Shown piece after piece: positions 36,038 through 46,353 of a stretch of 54,178 bases of DNA. The stretch lies in NCBI GenBank assembly GCA_031278605.1, contig JAITKB010000135.1, positions 1 to 54,178 on the forward strand, read 5' to 3'. The notes beneath the pieces are model-generated. The model made no database searches, was not told the origin of the DNA, and saw nothing but the letters and a program-made list of their open reading frames with translations. Positions within the stretch are counted from its first letter, which is position 1, and every line of letters starts with the position of its first letter. The stretch is from Tannerellaceae bacterium. GTDB lineage: Bacteria; Bacteroidota; Bacteroidia; Bacteroidales; Tannerellaceae. Made by a program: the position numbers and the translations under genes.

Positions 36038-36545
36038 CATCGTACGGGGCCTGACCTACTTCGTGGTATTTGTGCTGATACAGGTGCTGTTCCTGAACAA
36101 TATCCACTTTCTGAGGCTGACGACCCCTTTCCTTTATATCTATTTCATCATCAAACTGCCTGTGGGTTACAGTTCCATGCGGGTAACGTTCCTTTCCTTC
36201 CTTTTGGGCCTGGTGATGGATACCCTGTCGAACACTTCCGGGATGCATGCCGCCGCATGTACGTTGATAGGCTTTGTCCGGCCGTACATCATCGAACTTT
36301 TTATGCGCGAGGACCTGCCGGAAAACCTCTATCCTTCCTACAAATCCTTCGGATACGGGAATTTTATCCGGTTTACGTTAGTACTTGTTGTATTGCACCA
36401 CCTTGCGCTTTTCCTGATCGAATCGCTCACCCTCTTCGACCCCCTGTTCCTGGCCCTACGCATCCCGGGCGGCATTGTCCTGACGATGCTCTTTATCTGT
36501 ATGGTAGAATCCTTCAACCGAGAATCACGCAGGAATGAAGACTAA
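36030..36545 (+). CDS. mreD: Rod-shape determining protein MreD
   Basis: A 171-residue inner-membrane protein with five or six hydrophobic segments, partner of MreC and RodA in the elongasome. Sequence is weakly conserved in this family; the assignment rests on hydrophobic profile (for example FVVFVLIQVLFLNNI, FLSFLLGLVMDTLSN) and position between mreC and mrdA. It overlaps mreC by 8 bp and mrdA by 11 bp, indicating coupling. Confidence 0.88.
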   Translation: MINIVRGLTYFVVFVLIQVLFLNNIHFLRLTTPFLYIYFIIKLPVGYSSMRVTFLSFLLGLVMDTLSNTSGMHAAACTLIGFVRPYIIELFMREDLPENLYPSYKSFGYGNFIRFTLVLVVLHHLALFLIESLTLFDPLFLALRIPGGIVLTMLFICMVESFNRESRRNED

Positions 36546-38421
36546 TCTGAACTATACCCTGGAAACCAGGCGTTACATCATCTCCGGAGTCGTTATCCTG
36601 TCGGTTGCTATTTTCATTATCCGGCTATTCTTCCTCCAGGTGATAGACAACGAATACAAAACCTGGGCAGACAGCAACGCTTTCCTGAAAAAGACCATGT
36701 ATCCTTCGCGGGGCATGATTTACGACCGGAAGGGCAAATTGCTGGTATATAACCAGCCGGCCTACGACGTGATGTTGATTATGCGCGAAATACAACCCTT
36801 CGATACCCTTGACTTCTGTACCACCGTCGGCATCACCCAGGCACAGTTCAACAAACGGATAGCCGATATTAAGGACCGCCGGCTGAATCCCGGTTATTCC
36901 TCCTACGTTCCCCAGGTGTTTATGAATCAACTTTCGGCGCAGGACTACGGTGTTTTGCAGGAAAAGCTCTATAAGTTTCCGGGCTTCTATATCCAGAACC
37001 GCACCATACGGGAGTATGAATATCCGCACGCAGCACATGTACTCGGTAATATCGGCGAGGTGAACAGGCAGGACATCGAGCGCGACAATTATTACGTACA
37101 GGGCGACTATTCCGGACGTTCCGGGGTGGAACGTTCCTATGAAAGCGTCCTGCGGGGGGAGAAGGGAGTGGAGATTCTCCTTCGCGACGCACACGGACGC
37201 ACCCAGGGGAAATACGAAAACGGGAAACACGACGTGAATCCCGTATCCGGTAAAAACCTCACACTCTCCGTCGACATGGATCTGCAGGCATACGGAGAGC
37301 AACTGATGCAGAATAAAATAGGCGCCATTGTGATGATCGAACCCGCAACGGGCGAAATCCTTTGTATGGTATCGGCCCCGACGTTCAATCCCGGTATGTT
37401 GGTGGGTCGCCAGCGGGGAAGGAACCATGCGTTGCTGGAAAAAGATCCGTTGACGCCCCTTTTTGACCGCTCCCTGATGGGTGTTTATCCTCCCGGTTCA
37501 ACCTTTAAACCGGCCATGGGTTTGATTTATCTGCAGGAAGGGGTCATAACCCCCGACACGCATTATTCCTGCGCTTACGGTTACCCGGTGTTGGGAGGGA
37601 AACCGGCCTGCCATGGACACGCCTCTCCTCTGAGCCTGATCCCGGCCATTTCCACTTCCTGCAACTCCTACTTTTGCTGGGGTTTGCGCGATATGATTGA
37701 CAGCCGACGCCGCTACACCACCGTGCAGGAAGGTCTGGATGTATGGAAAAACCACCTCGTGAGCATGGGATACGGATACCGCCTGGGAGTTGACCTGCCG
37801 GGAGAGAAAGCCGGTTACATCCCCAACAGCAAAACCTACGACAAGATCTACAACGGGCGATGGTCCTCCAGCACCATTATCTCCGTGGCCATCGGGCAGG
37901 GCGAAGTGTTGGCAACCCCGCTTCAGATCTGTAATATGTCGGCCGAGATAGCGAACCGGGGATACTTCTATCCTCCCCACATCGTACACAGGATACAGGA
38001 TTACGCCCTGGATACGCTCTATACCAACAGGCGTTATACCAGCATAGACCGCTCATGCTACGAATACATAGCCGAAGGCATGCGTGGGGCGGTCACCTCC
38101 GGGACTTGCCGGGGGGCTGCCCTGGCGGATGTAGCCGTATGCGGCAAGACGGGCACGGCGCAGAACCCGCATGGGAAGGACCATTCCATTTTTATGGGTT
38201 TTGCCCCATACGAAAACCCGGAGGTAGCCATTGCCGTGTTGGTGGAAAATGCCGGGTTTGGCGCCACCTACGCCGTGCCGATTGCCAAACTGATGCTGCA
38301 AAAGTTTTTTTCAGGCGAAATATCTCCCGACAACAAGTATACGGAAGAACGCATTATGCAAGCTGTTTTATTACCCAGGAATGTCGTCATACAGGAAAAT
38401 AAGCACGTGGCAAACCGTTGA
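36535..38421 (+). CDS. mrdA: Penicillin-binding protein 2 (elongasome transpeptidase)
   Basis: Crosslinks peptidoglycan during cell elongation. The protein has 628 residues: one membrane segment at about 14-35, the PBP dimerisation domain (SRGMIYDRKGKLL), then the transpeptidase with nucleophile S322 in STFK, SCN at 375-377 and KTGT at 538-541. A Cys/His cluster at about 346-362 (C346, C359, H360, H362) matches the place where PBP2 proteins can bind zinc. It overlaps mreD by 11 bp and rodA by 41 bp. Inner membrane, active side in the periplasm. Confidence 0.96.
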   Translation: MKTNLNYTLETRRYIISGVVILSVAIFIIRLFFLQVIDNEYKTWADSNAFLKKTMYPSRGMIYDRKGKLLVYNQPAYDVMLIMREIQPFDTLDFCTTVGITQAQFNKRIADIKDRRLNPGYSSYVPQVFMNQLSAQDYGVLQEKLYKFPGFYIQNRTIREYEYPHAAHVLGNIGEVNRQDIERDNYYVQGDYSGRSGVERSYESVLRGEKGVEILLRDAHGRTQGKYENGKHDVNPVSGKNLTLSVDMDLQAYGEQLMQNKIGAIVMIEPATGEILCMVSAPTFNPGMLVGRQRGRNHALLEKDPLTPLFDRSLMGVYPPGSTFKPAMGLIYLQEGVITPDTHYSCAYGYPVLGGKPACHGHASPLSLIPAISTSCNSYFCWGLRDMIDSRRRYTTVQEGLDVWKNHLVSMGYGYRLGVDLPGEKAGYIPNSKTYDKIYNGRWSSSTIISVAIGQGEVLATPLQICNMSAEIANRGYFYPPHIVHRIQDYALDTLYTNRRYTSIDRSCYEYIAEGMRGAVTSGTCRGAALADVAVCGKTGTAQNPHGKDHSIFMGFAPYENPEVAIAVLVENAGFGATYAVPIAKLMLQKFFSGEISPDNKYTEERIMQAVLLPRNVVIQENKHVANR

Positions 38422-39829
38422 TTGGGTAACGATCCTTTTGTACCTCGTCATGGTGGTGGGTGGATGGTTCAGCATCTGCGGGGCAAGTTATGAGTACGAG
38501 ACTGTGCGATGGTTTTCCCCGTCGGGTCGTCCGGGGAGTCAGCTTATTTGGATTGGCCTCTCGTTCGTGCTCATTTTTGTGGTGATGATGTTGGATTCCA
38601 ACTTTTACAGTGTATTTGCCAACTTGTTTTACATCCTTTCCGTTTTGTTATTGATCGCCACCATTTTCCTTGCCCCGGAGATCAAGGGTTCCCATTCCTG
38701 GCTCGTTTTGGGTCCTGTACGTCTCCAGCCGGCTGAGTTTGCCAAGTTTGCCACGGCCCTTGCGGTGGCAAAGGTGATGAGTGCACATGCCTTCCGGCTT
38801 GCCAAAGTCTCGAACCTCTTCATTGTCCTGGCCCTGATACTTCTTCCCATGCTCTGCATCCTGTTGCAGCGGGAGATGGGATCGGCCCTGGTTTTCCTGG
38901 CTTTCCTTTTTGTGCTTTACCGCGAAGGGATGACGGGTTATATTCTTTTGGCCGGACTTTGCGCCGTAACTTTTTTTGTGATCGGTATGAAGTATTCGGA
39001 CGTTATGATGGATGCGACGCCGTTGGGGGAATGGATCGTGCTCTCCCTCATACAGCTTATCTCGATGTTTTTTGTTTATATCCTTCAGCGCAACCTCCTT
39101 CATACGAAGATTTTGTTGGGTATTACGGCGGGTGTTGCCTTGGTGTCTTATTTCCTGTCTTTTGTCATGCCGGTTGATTTCGCCAGGGTGACCATGGGCT
39201 TGATTGCCGCTTCGTCCCTTTATTTGATTTTCCTTTCCATCAAGCATTGGCTTTGGCGTTACCTTCTCATTGTTTTGTTTGCGGTTACTTCGGTTGCTTT
39301 TTTGTATTCGGTGGATTATGTTTTCAACGAAATGCTGGAGCCACACCAGCAGATGCGTATCAAGGTAACGCTCGGCCTGGCCGACGATCCCGGCGGGGCG
39401 GGCTACAACGTGAATCAGTCGAAGATTGCCATTGGTTCGGGGGGGGTGCTGGGGAAGGGTTTCCTGAACGGGACGCAAACCAAGCTGAAGTATGTGCCCG
39501 AACAGGATTCCGACTTTATTTTCTGCACCGTAGGGGAGGAGGAAGGCTTTGTGGGTGCATCGGCGGTATTAATTCTCTTTGCTGTATTCATTCTGCGCCT
39601 CATTAACCTGGCAGAGAAACAAAAAACAGCTTTTGCCCGCATTTACGGCTACGGTGTGGCATCGGTTTTCTTTTTCCATTTGTTGATTAATATCGGCATG
39701 GTAACGGGCATAACCCCCGTTATTGGCATTCCACTTCCGTTTTTCAGTTACGGAGGATCTTCCCTTTTGGGTTTCACCTTATTACTTTTTATTTTCCTCC
39801 GGCTCGATACGGCGCGGAAGGAACGCTAA
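38381..39829 (+). CDS. rodA: Rod-shape SEDS glycosyltransferase RodA
   Basis: Polymerises lipid II into glycan strands together with PBP2. The protein has 482 residues with about ten membrane segments. SEDS signatures: SHSWLVLGPVRLQPAEFAK, LQREMGSALVFLAFLFVLYREG, GKGFLNGTQTKLKYVPEQDSDFIF (split across residues about 354-380) and IGIPLPFFSYGGSSLLG. The ATG at 38381 lies 41 bp inside mrdA. A hairpin follows 9 bp after the stop. Confidence 0.95.
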   Translation: MSSYRKISTWQTVDWVTILLYLVMVVGGWFSICGASYEYETVRWFSPSGRPGSQLIWIGLSFVLIFVVMMLDSNFYSVFANLFYILSVLLLIATIFLAPEIKGSHSWLVLGPVRLQPAEFAKFATALAVAKVMSAHAFRLAKVSNLFIVLALILLPMLCILLQREMGSALVFLAFLFVLYREGMTGYILLAGLCAVTFFVIGMKYSDVMMDATPLGEWIVLSLIQLISMFFVYILQRNLLHTKILLGITAGVALVSYFLSFVMPVDFARVTMGLIAASSLYLIFLSIKHWLWRYLLIVLFAVTSVAFLYSVDYVFNEMLEPHQQMRIKVTLGLADDPGGAGYNVNQSKIAIGSGGVLGKGFLNGTQTKLKYVPEQDSDFIFCTVGEEEGFVGASAVLILFAVFILRLINLAEKQKTAFARIYGYGVASVFFFHLLINIGMVTGITPVIGIPLPFFSYGGSSLLGFTLLLFIFLRLDTARKER

Positions 39830-39838
39830 GTGCGCAGA

Positions 39839-39865
39839 CATCCTTCGCCAGCCTGTGGCAGGATG
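39839..39865. terminator. Hairpin between convergent rodA and the PorE-like gene
   Basis: CATCCT-tc-GCCA pairs with TGGC-AGGATG. It lies in the 69-bp gap between the two stop codons, where a two-way terminator is expected. A-rich sequence follows on the plus strand, so it is not a textbook Rho-independent site. Confidence 0.5.
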
Positions 39866-39898
39866 AAAAAATATATATAACCCTTGCTTAGGCTATGA

Positions 39899-41869
39899 TC
39901 AGAAGAGGTTGAAGTTTGTGCGAAGCACTTTGAATTCCGTGCGTCGGTTGATTTGGTCGGCTACTGCTTGTTGTTCGGGCGTAAGCGAGAGGATAAACGC
40001 TTCGGTGAGCACATCTCCTTCCTGAAGGAAATCCCATTCGCCGGCCATTCGCTTGTTGATGATTTTGGGTACGCTTTCCCCATACCCCCTGGCTTCGAGG
40101 CGTTCGGGCGCAATGCCCCCGGCAATGAGGTAATCCACCACCGACTGGGCGCGGCGTTGGGCCAGGGATTCGTTGTAGGCCTCCGTTCCCATGCGGTCGG
40201 TGTGGGAGCCAAGTTCAATGGTTACGTTGGGGTTGTCGTTCAGCATCCGGATCAACTCCTCGAGCGCTTTCCTGGATTCGGGGCGAAGCGCGGCGCTGTC
40301 AAAGGCATAGAAGATATTTTCCACCACCACAGGGGTATAAATCGGGGAGAGGAAGAAGTCTACGAGATAGGTTTCGCTTTTTTCCTCCGGGGTGGTTGTC
40401 AGTTCGAAATACTGGTTGAGAAACCCCCGCGCACCGGCCATCATGACGTAGCTTACGTCGCGTGCAAGTTCGAGGCGATAGGATCCGTCGCGCTTCACCC
40501 CGACCTTTTCGTTCAGCCCATCCCGCCCCACAATGCGCACGGTGGCCCCCTCCACAGGGTATTCCTCCACGTCGGAAACAATTCCTTCAATCACCACCGT
40601 AAGCGGAGGGAGCTCAAAGGCATACAGGTGATCGCCGCCCCGGGGGTCGTTGCGGTTGGAACTAAAAAAACCCTTCTCGCGCTTCCCGGCGAAGGTGATG
40701 CCGAAGTCGTCGGCCGAAGAGTTGATGGGGTATTGCATGTTTTCCACCTTCCACCCCCCCAGGCTGTCGGAGGTAGCCTTGAAAAGGTCGAGCCCCCCCA
40801 TGCCCGGATGCCCGTTGGAGGCAAAATACAGCGTGACCGAATCGCGGACGTAAGGGAAAACCTCATCGCCCGGGGTATTGATGGCCGGTCCCAGGTTTTC
40901 CATCGGACCAAAATCGTTCCCCATCCTTCGTGCACGGAAGAGGTCCTTGCCCCCATATCCCCCCACGGCGTCGGACACGAAGTAGAGGTAACGCCCGTCG
41001 GGCGATACGGCCGGGTGGCCCAGGGCGGTGAGAGAATCCTTCACCAGGGTGGTGCGCGATCCCTTGCCCCATTGGGCGTTGCTGCGCGTGGCAACGTAGA
41101 TCTCGGAGGTGCGGGGACCTTCCGGATCTTCGGCGCAATACGTATAATACAGGGTGTTGCCATCGGAGGTAAACGAAGGCGTGCCTTCGTCGAATTCGGT
41201 ATTCACCTCGTCTTTGATCGCTTCGGGAGCGAGCCAGTTGCCGTTTTCGTCCTGTTTGGCGAGGAAGAAATTGTTGTTAAACTGTCCGGTGATGGCGCTT
41301 GGCTTCGCATTGCTGTCCTTGGTGCGCGAGGAGGCGAAGTAGAGTTGGTCGTAGTTGGTTCCGTAGAGCATGGGGGAAAATTCCGAGCGCCGGGAGTTGA
41401 ACTTTTCCATCCGGGAAACCTGGTAACGTGTAGGGTTTTTCCGCCACTGCATCGCCAATTCCGCCCCCCGGATGCCGTTTTGTGCCCAGGGGTTCGCGGA
41501 ATCGCCTGCCAGGTAAGCCTTGTAGTATCTGATCGCTTCGGCATACGCCCCCTGCTTGTGGTGCATCAATCCGAGCAGGAAGTTCACGCTGCTGTCGGCA
41601 TATTGGTAGCGTAGGGCGTTGGCGTATCCGCTTATGGCGCGCGGCGTGTTGTTGATCAACCGGCTACACTCGGCCATCCGGAAGGCGATGTATCCCCTGA
41701 GGAAACGATCCCTAGGGCTGGTTTTCGTATAAACCTTCCGGTAAATGGCGGCGGCCTCGTAATATTCGCCGATGCGTTGTTTCTCTTCGGCATTACTCAA
41801 CTTGGCCGTTTGGCAAGAGATAAGTAAACAAAGCATCCAAAGGAGGTAAACTATGGGGTAAATTCTCAT
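39899..41869 (-). CDS. porE: PorE-like OmpA-family lipoprotein (type IX secretion component)
   Basis: A 656-residue protein with the domain order of PorE: lipoprotein signal (LLISC, Cys 19 from the chosen start), TPR-like helices at about 25-135, a PD40/WD40-like propeller at about 150-420 (HPAVSPDGRYLYFVSD, GGKDLFRARR, GMGGLDLFKATS), a carboxypeptidase-regulatory-like fold at about 425-520 and a C-terminal OmpA domain (IELGSHTDRMGTEAYN, LAQRRAQSVVDYL) that binds peptidoglycan. PorE is thought to anchor the type IX secretion machinery to the cell wall. The start at 41869 fits the lipoprotein signal; an upstream ATG at 41893 is less likely. Related OmpA/PD40 proteins with other roles exist, so the PorE name is probable, not certain. 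Confidence 0.8.
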   Translation of the reverse strand: MRIYPIVYLLWMLCLLISCQTAKLSNAEEKQRIGEYYEAAAIYRKVYTKTSPRDRFLRGYIAFRMAECSRLINNTPRAISGYANALRYQYADSSVNFLLGLMHHKQGAYAEAIRYYKAYLAGDSANPWAQNGIRGAELAMQWRKNPTRYQVSRMEKFNSRRSEFSPMLYGTNYDQLYFASSRTKDSNAKPSAITGQFNNNFFLAKQDENGNWLAPEAIKDEVNTEFDEGTPSFTSDGNTLYYTYCAEDPEGPRTSEIYVATRSNAQWGKGSRTTLVKDSLTALGHPAVSPDGRYLYFVSDAVGGYGGKDLFRARRMGNDFGPMENLGPAINTPGDEVFPYVRDSVTLYFASNGHPGMGGLDLFKATSDSLGGWKVENMQYPINSSADDFGITFAGKREKGFFSSNRNDPRGGDHLYAFELPPLTVVIEGIVSDVEEYPVEGATVRIVGRDGLNEKVGVKRDGSYRLELARDVSYVMMAGARGFLNQYFELTTTPEEKSETYLVDFFLSPIYTPVVVENIFYAFDSAALRPESRKALEELIRMLNDNPNVTIELGSHTDRMGTEAYNESLAQRRAQSVVDYLIAGGIAPERLEARGYGESVPKIINKRMAGEWDFLQEGDVLTEAFILSLTPEQQAVADQINRRTEFKVLRTNFNLF

Positions 41870-42008
41870 TTCCTGTGTACTGTAAACGTGCATTTATAAC
41901 GCATCCCCGGAAGGCTTATTGCAGAATTATTGTATTTTTACCGCACATTATGCCACGGGCATGGTGGCTTTCAGTCGATATGTTTCACTTTAAATACATA
42001 AAATTACA

Positions 42009-43397
42009 ATGATGAAAAAAGTATGGTTTATCGGATTATGGATCTGCATCAGCGCATCAACCTTCCTCCGGGCGCAAGAGCCCGCACCGGCCTGGGCGGT
42101 GGAAACCCCGGCAGAAAAACAGGAACGCATGGCCTGGTGGACACACGACCGCTTCGGTATGTTTATCCACTGGGGCATCTACGCCATGCCCGCACGGCAT
42201 GAATGGATTAAACTCAATGAGAAAATATCCGATGTCGATTATCAAAAATACTTTGAAAATTTCGACCCCGACCTGTACAACCCGCGCGAATGGGCGGCCA
42301 AGGCGCGGGCAGCAGGGATGAAATATGTGGTGGTAACCACCAAACACCACGACGGCTTCTGCCTCTGGGATTCCCAGGTAACCGATTACAAAGTAACTAA
42401 TACGCCCTACGGCAAAGACCTGATAGCCCCTTTGGTGGAAGCTTTCCGCGCCGAAGGGATCCGCATTGGCTTCTACTACTCTCTCCTGGACTGGCATCAC
42501 CCCGACTTCCCGCTGGACCGCCTGCATCCCGCCTGGCCCGGAAGCCCGGAAGCCGCCCAACCCCTCAACGCCAACCGGAGCATGGAACGCTACCGTACCT
42601 ACATGAAAGCGCAACTCACCGAACTCCTCACACGTTTCGGTCGCATAGATGAACTCTTTATGGACTTTTCCTATCCCGGCGAGAACGGGAAAGGACACCG
42701 GGATTGGAAGTCGGAAGAACTCCTGAAACTCATACGCTCCCTGCAACCCCATATCGTAGTGGACAACCGCATGGACATGGAACATACCGATTGGGGATGG
42801 GACTTTGTTACGCCTGAACAGTTCATGCCGCAGGAATGGCCCACGCTGCGCGACCAACAAGTCCCGTGGGAAACCTGTCAGACATTTTCAGGATCCTGGG
42901 GCTATTATCGCGACGAATATTCCTGGAAAAGCATCCGCCAATTGGTCGTTATGTTGATAGAAACCGTGAGCAAAGGCGGTAACCTCCTGCTGAACGTAGG
43001 CCCCACAGCCCGCGGAACGTTCGACCACCGCGCCCTCGACCGTCTCGACGGCCTGGCCCGATGGATGCACTACCACAGCCGCTCGATCTACGGATGCTCG
43101 CAAGCCCCGAAGGACTTCGCCATCCCCCAGAACTGCTTCCTGACGTACAATGCCGAGAAAAAACGGTTATACATCCACCTGCTGGAGTGGCCCTTCAAAT
43201 CTCTCCACCTGCCGGGCTATAAAGGCCGATTCCGCTACGCACAATTGCTGAACGACGCATCGGAAGTCCAATACACCACCCCTACCACCTCTGGTAGCCA
43301 TACCACGGAGAACTCCGCCGCCAACGACGTTGTCCTCTCCCTCCCTGTTCAGCGCCCGGATGTCGAAATACCGGTTATTGAATTGTTTCTGGAATAA
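42009..43397 (+). CDS. Secreted alpha-L-fucosidase (GH29)
   Basis: A 462-residue glycoside hydrolase with a signal peptide (hydrophobic to about residue 22, FLRAQ cleavage region). GH29 motifs: HDRFGMFIHWGIYA at 46-59, YVVVTTKHHDGFCLWDS at 106-122, IGFYYSLLDWHHPDF, and the nucleophile region IDELFMDF with D219 as the likely nucleophile. The C-terminal beta-sandwich is short. It would release terminal fucose from host or dietary glycans in the periplasm or at the surface. A stand-alone gene, not in a visible polysaccharide utilisation locus. Acid/base residue not assigned. Confidence 0.9.
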   Translation: MMKKVWFIGLWICISASTFLRAQEPAPAWAVETPAEKQERMAWWTHDRFGMFIHWGIYAMPARHEWIKLNEKISDVDYQKYFENFDPDLYNPREWAAKARAAGMKYVVVTTKHHDGFCLWDSQVTDYKVTNTPYGKDLIAPLVEAFRAEGIRIGFYYSLLDWHHPDFPLDRLHPAWPGSPEAAQPLNANRSMERYRTYMKAQLTELLTRFGRIDELFMDFSYPGENGKGHRDWKSEELLKLIRSLQPHIVVDNRMDMEHTDWGWDFVTPEQFMPQEWPTLRDQQVPWETCQTFSGSWGYYRDEYSWKSIRQLVVMLIETVSKGGNLLLNVGPTARGTFDHRALDRLDGLARWMHYHSRSIYGCSQAPKDFAIPQNCFLTYNAEKKRLYIHLLEWPFKSLHLPGYKGRFRYAQLLNDASEVQYTTPTTSGSHTTENSAANDVVLSLPVQRPDVEIPVIELFLE

Positions 43398-43440
43398 AAT
43401 ACACTCCCTCCATGGGATCTCTGGTTCGGACATTTATGCC

Positions 43441-43448
43441 TATATTTG
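43441..43448 (+). promoter_or_regulatory. -7 element of the M16 peptidase gene
   Basis: TATATTTG matches TAnnTTTG and ends 19 bp before the ATG at 43468, supporting that start over the longer frame from 43330, which overlaps the fucosidase gene. Confidence 0.6.
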
Positions 43449-43467
43449 CGATATATTAATATGTAGA

Positions 43468-46353
43468 ATGAAATATCTGATAACCGTGGCATTGCTTTCT
43501 TATAGTACAAATATCTTATCAACCGAACTTCCGGAACCTCTTCAAGTAAAAGAATACAAACTAAGCAACGGACTGACCGTTTGGCTTAATGAAGATCATA
43601 GCCAACCCAAAATAATTGGAGCCGTAGTGGTGAGAGCCGGAGCCAAGGACACACCCAACACGGGAATTGCCCACTATTTCGAGCACATGATGTTTAAGGG
43701 AACAGAAAAAATCGGTTCCTTGAATTATTCTGCCGAAAAGAGTTTGCTCGATTCGATTCGTGTCAGGTATGACAAATTGTCGCTGACAAAAAACGAAAAC
43801 GAACGTTCGCGCATTCAGCGGGAGATCAATCAATGCAACATACAGGCGGCGGATTACATCATCCCCAATGAATTCAACCGCCTGATCTCGCGCTACGGCG
43901 GGACGCACCTGAACGCCGCAACTTCGTATGATTATACGGTGTATCACAATACGTTTTCGCCACAGTACATTGCGCAATGGGCGGAACTGAACAGCGAACG
44001 GCTGATCAATCCCGTTTTCCGTATGTTTCAAACGGAACTTGAAACTGTGTATGAAGAGAAAAACATGTATCGCGACGCCGTGGGACGCGATGCGATGGAA
44101 AAAGTGTTGGAACGTTTCTTTTATCCCCACCCCTACGCCTATCCTATATTGGGAAGCAGCCATTACCTGAAAAACCCGCGCCTGTCTGAAATGGCGGAAT
44201 TTTTCAACACCTATTACGTAGCCTCCAATATGGGACTGATCCTAAGTGGCGACTTCGATACGGAAACAGCCTTGCCCATCCTGGAAAATACGTTTTCGCG
44301 CATACGCAACAAAGCCATTCCGGAGAGGAAAAAAACCAAACTCCCTCCCTTTCGGGGGGAAGAAAAGTTTCAGGTACGCTTCCCGGTGCCCCTGGTGAAG
44401 GGAGCGGCGTTTGCCTTCCGGAACGCCCCGGCCAATCATCCCGACCAGGTGGCAATGAACATCGTGGTAGGATTGCTGAACAACACCAACGGCACAGGAT
44501 ATCTGGACCGACTGATGGTGAACCGTAAAGTAATGGCCGCCATGACGCTGAACGAGAGCTTCAACGACGCCGGTCTCCTGGGAGTGCTCGTTGTTCCCAA
44601 GCTGGTGTTTCAAACCTTGGCTCATGCCAAGGACTTGGTGTGGAACGAAATCGAAAGGATAAAAAACGGCGATTTCAGCAACGAGATATTCCATAGCCTC
44701 AAACTCGAACAGAAACGTAAGTACGTCTCGCGCCTGGAAGACATCAACTCCCGGTCGGAAACCCTGATAGCCCTCTTCTCGCAAGGCAAATCCTGGAATG
44801 TATACCTGGAAGAAGCCGAACGTATCAATGCACTAACCAAAGAAGATGTAGTGGCTGCCGCTCAAAAATATTTCACCGGCAATTACCTGTATGTTACCAA
44901 AAAAACCGGGAAGTATCCCAAAGATAACCTCCCGAAGCCGAATTTTCAGCCGGTAGTGCCCCGGAACACGGACTTGTCTTCCGAATATGCCCGGCAACTG
45001 GAACAATTGCCGGTAAAGGAAGTCCTCCCTCGTTTCCTTGATTTTGAGAAAGATGCTGAAATACTCCCTCTCTCGCCGTTGGTTGCATTGTATTCGTCGG
45101 TCAATGCGGTAAACGATATATTTACGCTGGATTTTTCGTTCGGCATGGGCAAAACGGAATGTCCTGCGCTGACCCAGTTGACGTCTTATCTCCCGCTGCT
45201 GGGCACACAGAAACTGACGTTTGAAGAGTTTAGGGAAAGGTTGCAAACACTGGGCAGCACCTTGTCGTTTGAAGTGAATGCCAACCGCTTCGTTGTAAAA
45301 GTGAGCGGTTTCGATGCCAACTTCGACGAAACGCTCGCCCAGGTAGCCTCCTTTATGCGGGAGGTAAAAGCCGAAAGCAAAAAGATGAAGCAATTGGCAG
45401 ACGAAGAAAAGATCGTTAAAAAAACATTTTATAAATCAACCGACAACCTAGCGCACGCCGTATTGGAGAAGGTCAAATACGCCGATAAGTCGGCCTATCT
45501 GAACAAACTCTCCCTTCAGGACATCCGCAAACTGAAGGGCAACGACCTGCTTCAGGTGTTCCGCAACGTGCTTCGGGTGGCTTGCAACGTGTATTATTGC
45601 GGCACGCTCCCCACGCACGACGTAGCCGTTAGTCTGCGTAAACACATCCGCATCGAGGCGGTCACCCAAGCTTCGCACTCACCCGTTTACCGTTTATTGG
45701 AAGACTATTCCGAGTCGATGATCTATTTCTGCGACGTGCCCGACGCATCGCAAAGCATCGTATATGCCTACGTGAAAGGGCATGTACTGCCGGATGAATC
45801 GTCACGCCATGCGGCCAAGCTTTTCTCCGCCTACTTCGGAAACGATATGTCGTCGCTGATGTTTCAGGAGATCCGCGAATTTCGTTCCTATGCCTACCGG
45901 GCAAGTGGGCGATACGTACAGTTGCCATTGAACCTGCGCGACCGGCCCGGGGAGTTTTCCGCCATGCTTTCTACGCAAAACGATAAAACCCTCGACGCCC
46001 TTACGGTATTAGACCAACTCATTCGCGACATGCCCGTTAAGCCGGAGCGTTTACAGGGCGTCAGGCAGTCGCTAATCAATCAATTGAGCAACGATTATCC
46101 AGCCTTCAGAAAAATACCGCAACGCATTGCCTCCCTGCGGAACGAAGGCTACACCGTGGATCCGAACGAAACACTCCTGAACAACCTGGGGAGAATGAAC
46201 ATGAGCGACATCGTTCGCTTTTATGAAGAACATATCAAAGGACGCCCGGTGGTTTACGTAATCGTAGGCAGTTCCCGCAAAATAAATATGAACAAACTGG
46301 CTGCCTTCGGGAAACTGATCCGGGTGAAAAAGGAGGAATTGTATAACGGATAA
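43468..46353 (+). CDS. M16 family zinc peptidase (pitrilysin-like)
   Basis: A 961-residue insulinase/pitrilysin-type metalloprotease with a signal-like N-terminus (MKYLITVALLSYSTNILS). The inverted zinc motif HYFEH is H69, E72, H73, with a third ligand in YEEKNM (E196 or E197). The second M16 half (from about 560) lacks HxxEH, as usual for the inactive partner domain. Expected to degrade peptides in the periplasm. The start at 43468 follows a promoter. The stop codon lies within a 15-bp tandem duplication. Confidence 0.93.
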   Translation: MKYLITVALLSYSTNILSTELPEPLQVKEYKLSNGLTVWLNEDHSQPKIIGAVVVRAGAKDTPNTGIAHYFEHMMFKGTEKIGSLNYSAEKSLLDSIRVRYDKLSLTKNENERSRIQREINQCNIQAADYIIPNEFNRLISRYGGTHLNAATSYDYTVYHNTFSPQYIAQWAELNSERLINPVFRMFQTELETVYEEKNMYRDAVGRDAMEKVLERFFYPHPYAYPILGSSHYLKNPRLSEMAEFFNTYYVASNMGLILSGDFDTETALPILENTFSRIRNKAIPERKKTKLPPFRGEEKFQVRFPVPLVKGAAFAFRNAPANHPDQVAMNIVVGLLNNTNGTGYLDRLMVNRKVMAAMTLNESFNDAGLLGVLVVPKLVFQTLAHAKDLVWNEIERIKNGDFSNEIFHSLKLEQKRKYVSRLEDINSRSETLIALFSQGKSWNVYLEEAERINALTKEDVVAAAQKYFTGNYLYVTKKTGKYPKDNLPKPNFQPVVPRNTDLSSEYARQLEQLPVKEVLPRFLDFEKDAEILPLSPLVALYSSVNAVNDIFTLDFSFGMGKTECPALTQLTSYLPLLGTQKLTFEEFRERLQTLGSTLSFEVNANRFVVKVSGFDANFDETLAQVASFMREVKAESKKMKQLADEEKIVKKTFYKSTDNLAHAVLEKVKYADKSAYLNKLSLQDIRKLKGNDLLQVFRNVLRVACNVYYCGTLPTHDVAVSLRKHIRIEAVTQASHSPVYRLLEDYSESMIYFCDVPDASQSIVYAYVKGHVLPDESSRHAAKLFSAYFGNDMSSLMFQEIREFRSYAYRASGRYVQLPLNLRDRPGEFSAMLSTQNDKTLDALTVLDQLIRDMPVKPERLQGVRQSLINQLSNDYPAFRKIPQRIASLRNEGYTVDPNETLLNNLGRMNMSDIVRFYEEHIKGRPVVYVIVGSSRKINMNKLAAFGKLIRVKKEELYNG

